Shown piece after piece: positions 6,186 through 6,901 of a DNA stretch of 6,901 nucleotides. Under the pieces are notes generated by a model. The model had not been told where the DNA came from and ran no database searches. It saw nothing but the letters and a program-made list of their open reading frames with translations. Source of the stretch: Acetobacteraceae bacterium. Lineage in GTDB: Bacteria > Pseudomonadota > Alphaproteobacteria > Acetobacterales > Acetobacteraceae. Each line of letters begins with the position of its first letter. Position 1 is the stretch's first letter. The position numbers were made by a program, and so were the translations under genes. Location: the NCBI GenBank assembly GCA_003164305.1, contig PLSZ01000446.1, forward strand, positions 262-7,162, in the 5' to 3' direction.

Positions 6186-6901
6186 ATGAACCCAATCGTC
6201 ATCATTCCGGCCCGCATGGCGTCCACGCGGCTGCCGGGCAAGCCTCTCGCGGACATCGCCGGCAAGCCGATGATCCTGCACATGCTCGACCGCGGCCGCG
6301 AGGCGGGAATCGGGCCCGTCGCGGTGGCGTGCGGAGATCCGGAAATCGCCGATGCCGTCCGCGCCGCCGGCGGCCGCGCCGTGCTCACCGATCCGAACCT
6401 GCCGTCCGGTTCCGACCGCGTGCACATCGCGCTGGCCGAACTGGATCCCGGCCGCGCGCATGACGTGGTGGTCAACCTGCAAGGCGATCTTCCCACATTG
6501 GACCCGGAGGCTCTGCGCCTGGTGATAACGCCGCTGCGCGACCCGAACGTGGACATCGGCACCCTGGTCGTGCCGATCCGCGATGAGATCGAGGCCACGA
6601 CCGTTTCCTTCGTCAAAGCCGCCTGCGCCTTCGCCGAGGGCCAGACGATCGCCCCCGCTTTGTACTTCTCCCGCCAGGCGATCCCCTGGGGCCTCGGCCC
6701 GCGTTGGCATCATATCGGCATCTACGCCTATCGCCGGGCCGTCCTCGATCGCTATGTCTCGCTGCCGCCAAGCCCGCTGGAGCAGCGCGAACAACTGGAA
6801 CAACTGCGGGCGCTGGAGAACGGGATGCGCATTTCCTGCGCGCGGATGGAACACGGCCCGTTCGGGGTCGACACGGCCGAGGACCTGGAACGCGCCCGCT
6901 C
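6186..6901 (+). CDS. kdsB: 3-deoxy-manno-octulosonate cytidylyltransferase (CMP-KDO synthetase), 3' end missing
   Basis: Cytoplasmic enzyme that couples KDO to CTP to give CMP-KDO and pyrophosphate, the activated sugar for the lipopolysaccharide inner core. Visible landmarks are IIPARMASTRLPGKPLADI at 6-24, LPSGSDRVH at 72-80, NLQGDLP at 97-103 (Asp101 is the expected Mg ligand), ALYFSRQAIPWG at 158-169, HHIGIYAYRR at 175-184, SPLEQREQLEQLRALENG at 196-213, and FGVDT with the second metal Asp229. The window ends after codon 238; E. coli KdsB has 248 residues, so only about the last ten are missing. ATG 6186 reproduces the E. coli N-terminal spacing to IIPAR. An in-frame ATG at 6150 would add twelve residues; neither has a good ribosome-binding site. 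GC is high compared with the transporter genes. It is transcribed away from the cytochrome operon. Confidence 0.94.
   Translation, partial: MNPIVIIPARMASTRLPGKPLADIAGKPMILHMLDRGREAGIGPVAVACGDPEIADAVRAAGGRAVLTDPNLPSGSDRVHIALAELDPGRAHDVVVNLQGDLPTLDPEALRLVITPLRDPNVDIGTLVVPIRDEIEATTVSFVKAACAFAEGQTIAPALYFSRQAIPWGLGPRWHHIGIYAYRRAVLDRYVSLPPSPLEQREQLEQLRALENGMRISCARMEHGPFGVDTAEDLERAR

Noticed and set aside
5991..6854. A 287-codon minus-strand open frame opposite kdsB
   Set aside because: It is antisense to kdsB, whose motifs are unambiguous, and it crosses the divergent promoter region into cycM. No domain is visible.
1..6901. CRISPR array, insertion sequence, tRNA, attachment site or novel defence system
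   Set aside because: No regularly spaced repeats, transposase motifs, terminal inverted repeats or tRNA-like folds were seen. Nearly every base belongs to a recognised core or transport gene.

Overview
The window looks like the chromosome of a GC-rich alphaproteobacterium. Acetobacterales/Rhodospirillales is my best guess, from the resemblance of the cytochrome c, KdsB and HisN-type phosphatase to proteins of that class; I could not run a search. No mobile element, CRISPR array, tRNA or rRNA was seen. Coding density is very high, and all seven genes belong to recognisable families.

Right-hand part: a 3-deoxy-manno-octulosonate cytidylyltransferase gene (kdsB, lipopolysaccharide core synthesis) runs rightward from about 6186 and leaves the window a few codons before its expected end. 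Divergent from it, across a gap of about 128 bp, a leftward six-gene run starts at 6057. The first gene encodes a membrane-anchored class I cytochrome c (CycM type). The second encodes a HisN-type histidinol-phosphatase of the inositol monophosphatase superfamily, which overlaps the cytochrome gene by four bases (GTGA).

Left-hand part: after a 60-bp gap holding a small inverted repeat comes a peptide ABC importer of the YejABEF type. It consists of a periplasmic binding protein (yejA-like, 4612 to 2753), two inner-membrane permeases (yejB-like, 2751 to 1684; yejE-like, 1687 to 656), and the first 219 codons of the ATPase (yejF-like, from 659 leftward). The junctions are very tight: a 1-nt gap at yejA/yejB, and 4-nt overlaps at yejB/yejE (TTGA) and yejE/yejF (ATGA). 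This implies translational coupling and fixed subunit ratios. The four proteins would assemble into one importer: YejA captures peptides in the periplasm, YejB and YejE form the channel, and YejF supplies ATP hydrolysis.

The window is mostly ordinary core metabolism and transport. Points worth a second look are non-ATG start choices (GTG for yejA, TTG for yejE, GTG for hisN), an 11-bp string reused as C-terminal codons and ribosome-binding site at two successive junctions, two cysteine pairs and a Gly/Ser-rich insert in the binding protein, and apparently lower GC in parts of the transporter genes than in kdsB. I did not find a convincing novel system.
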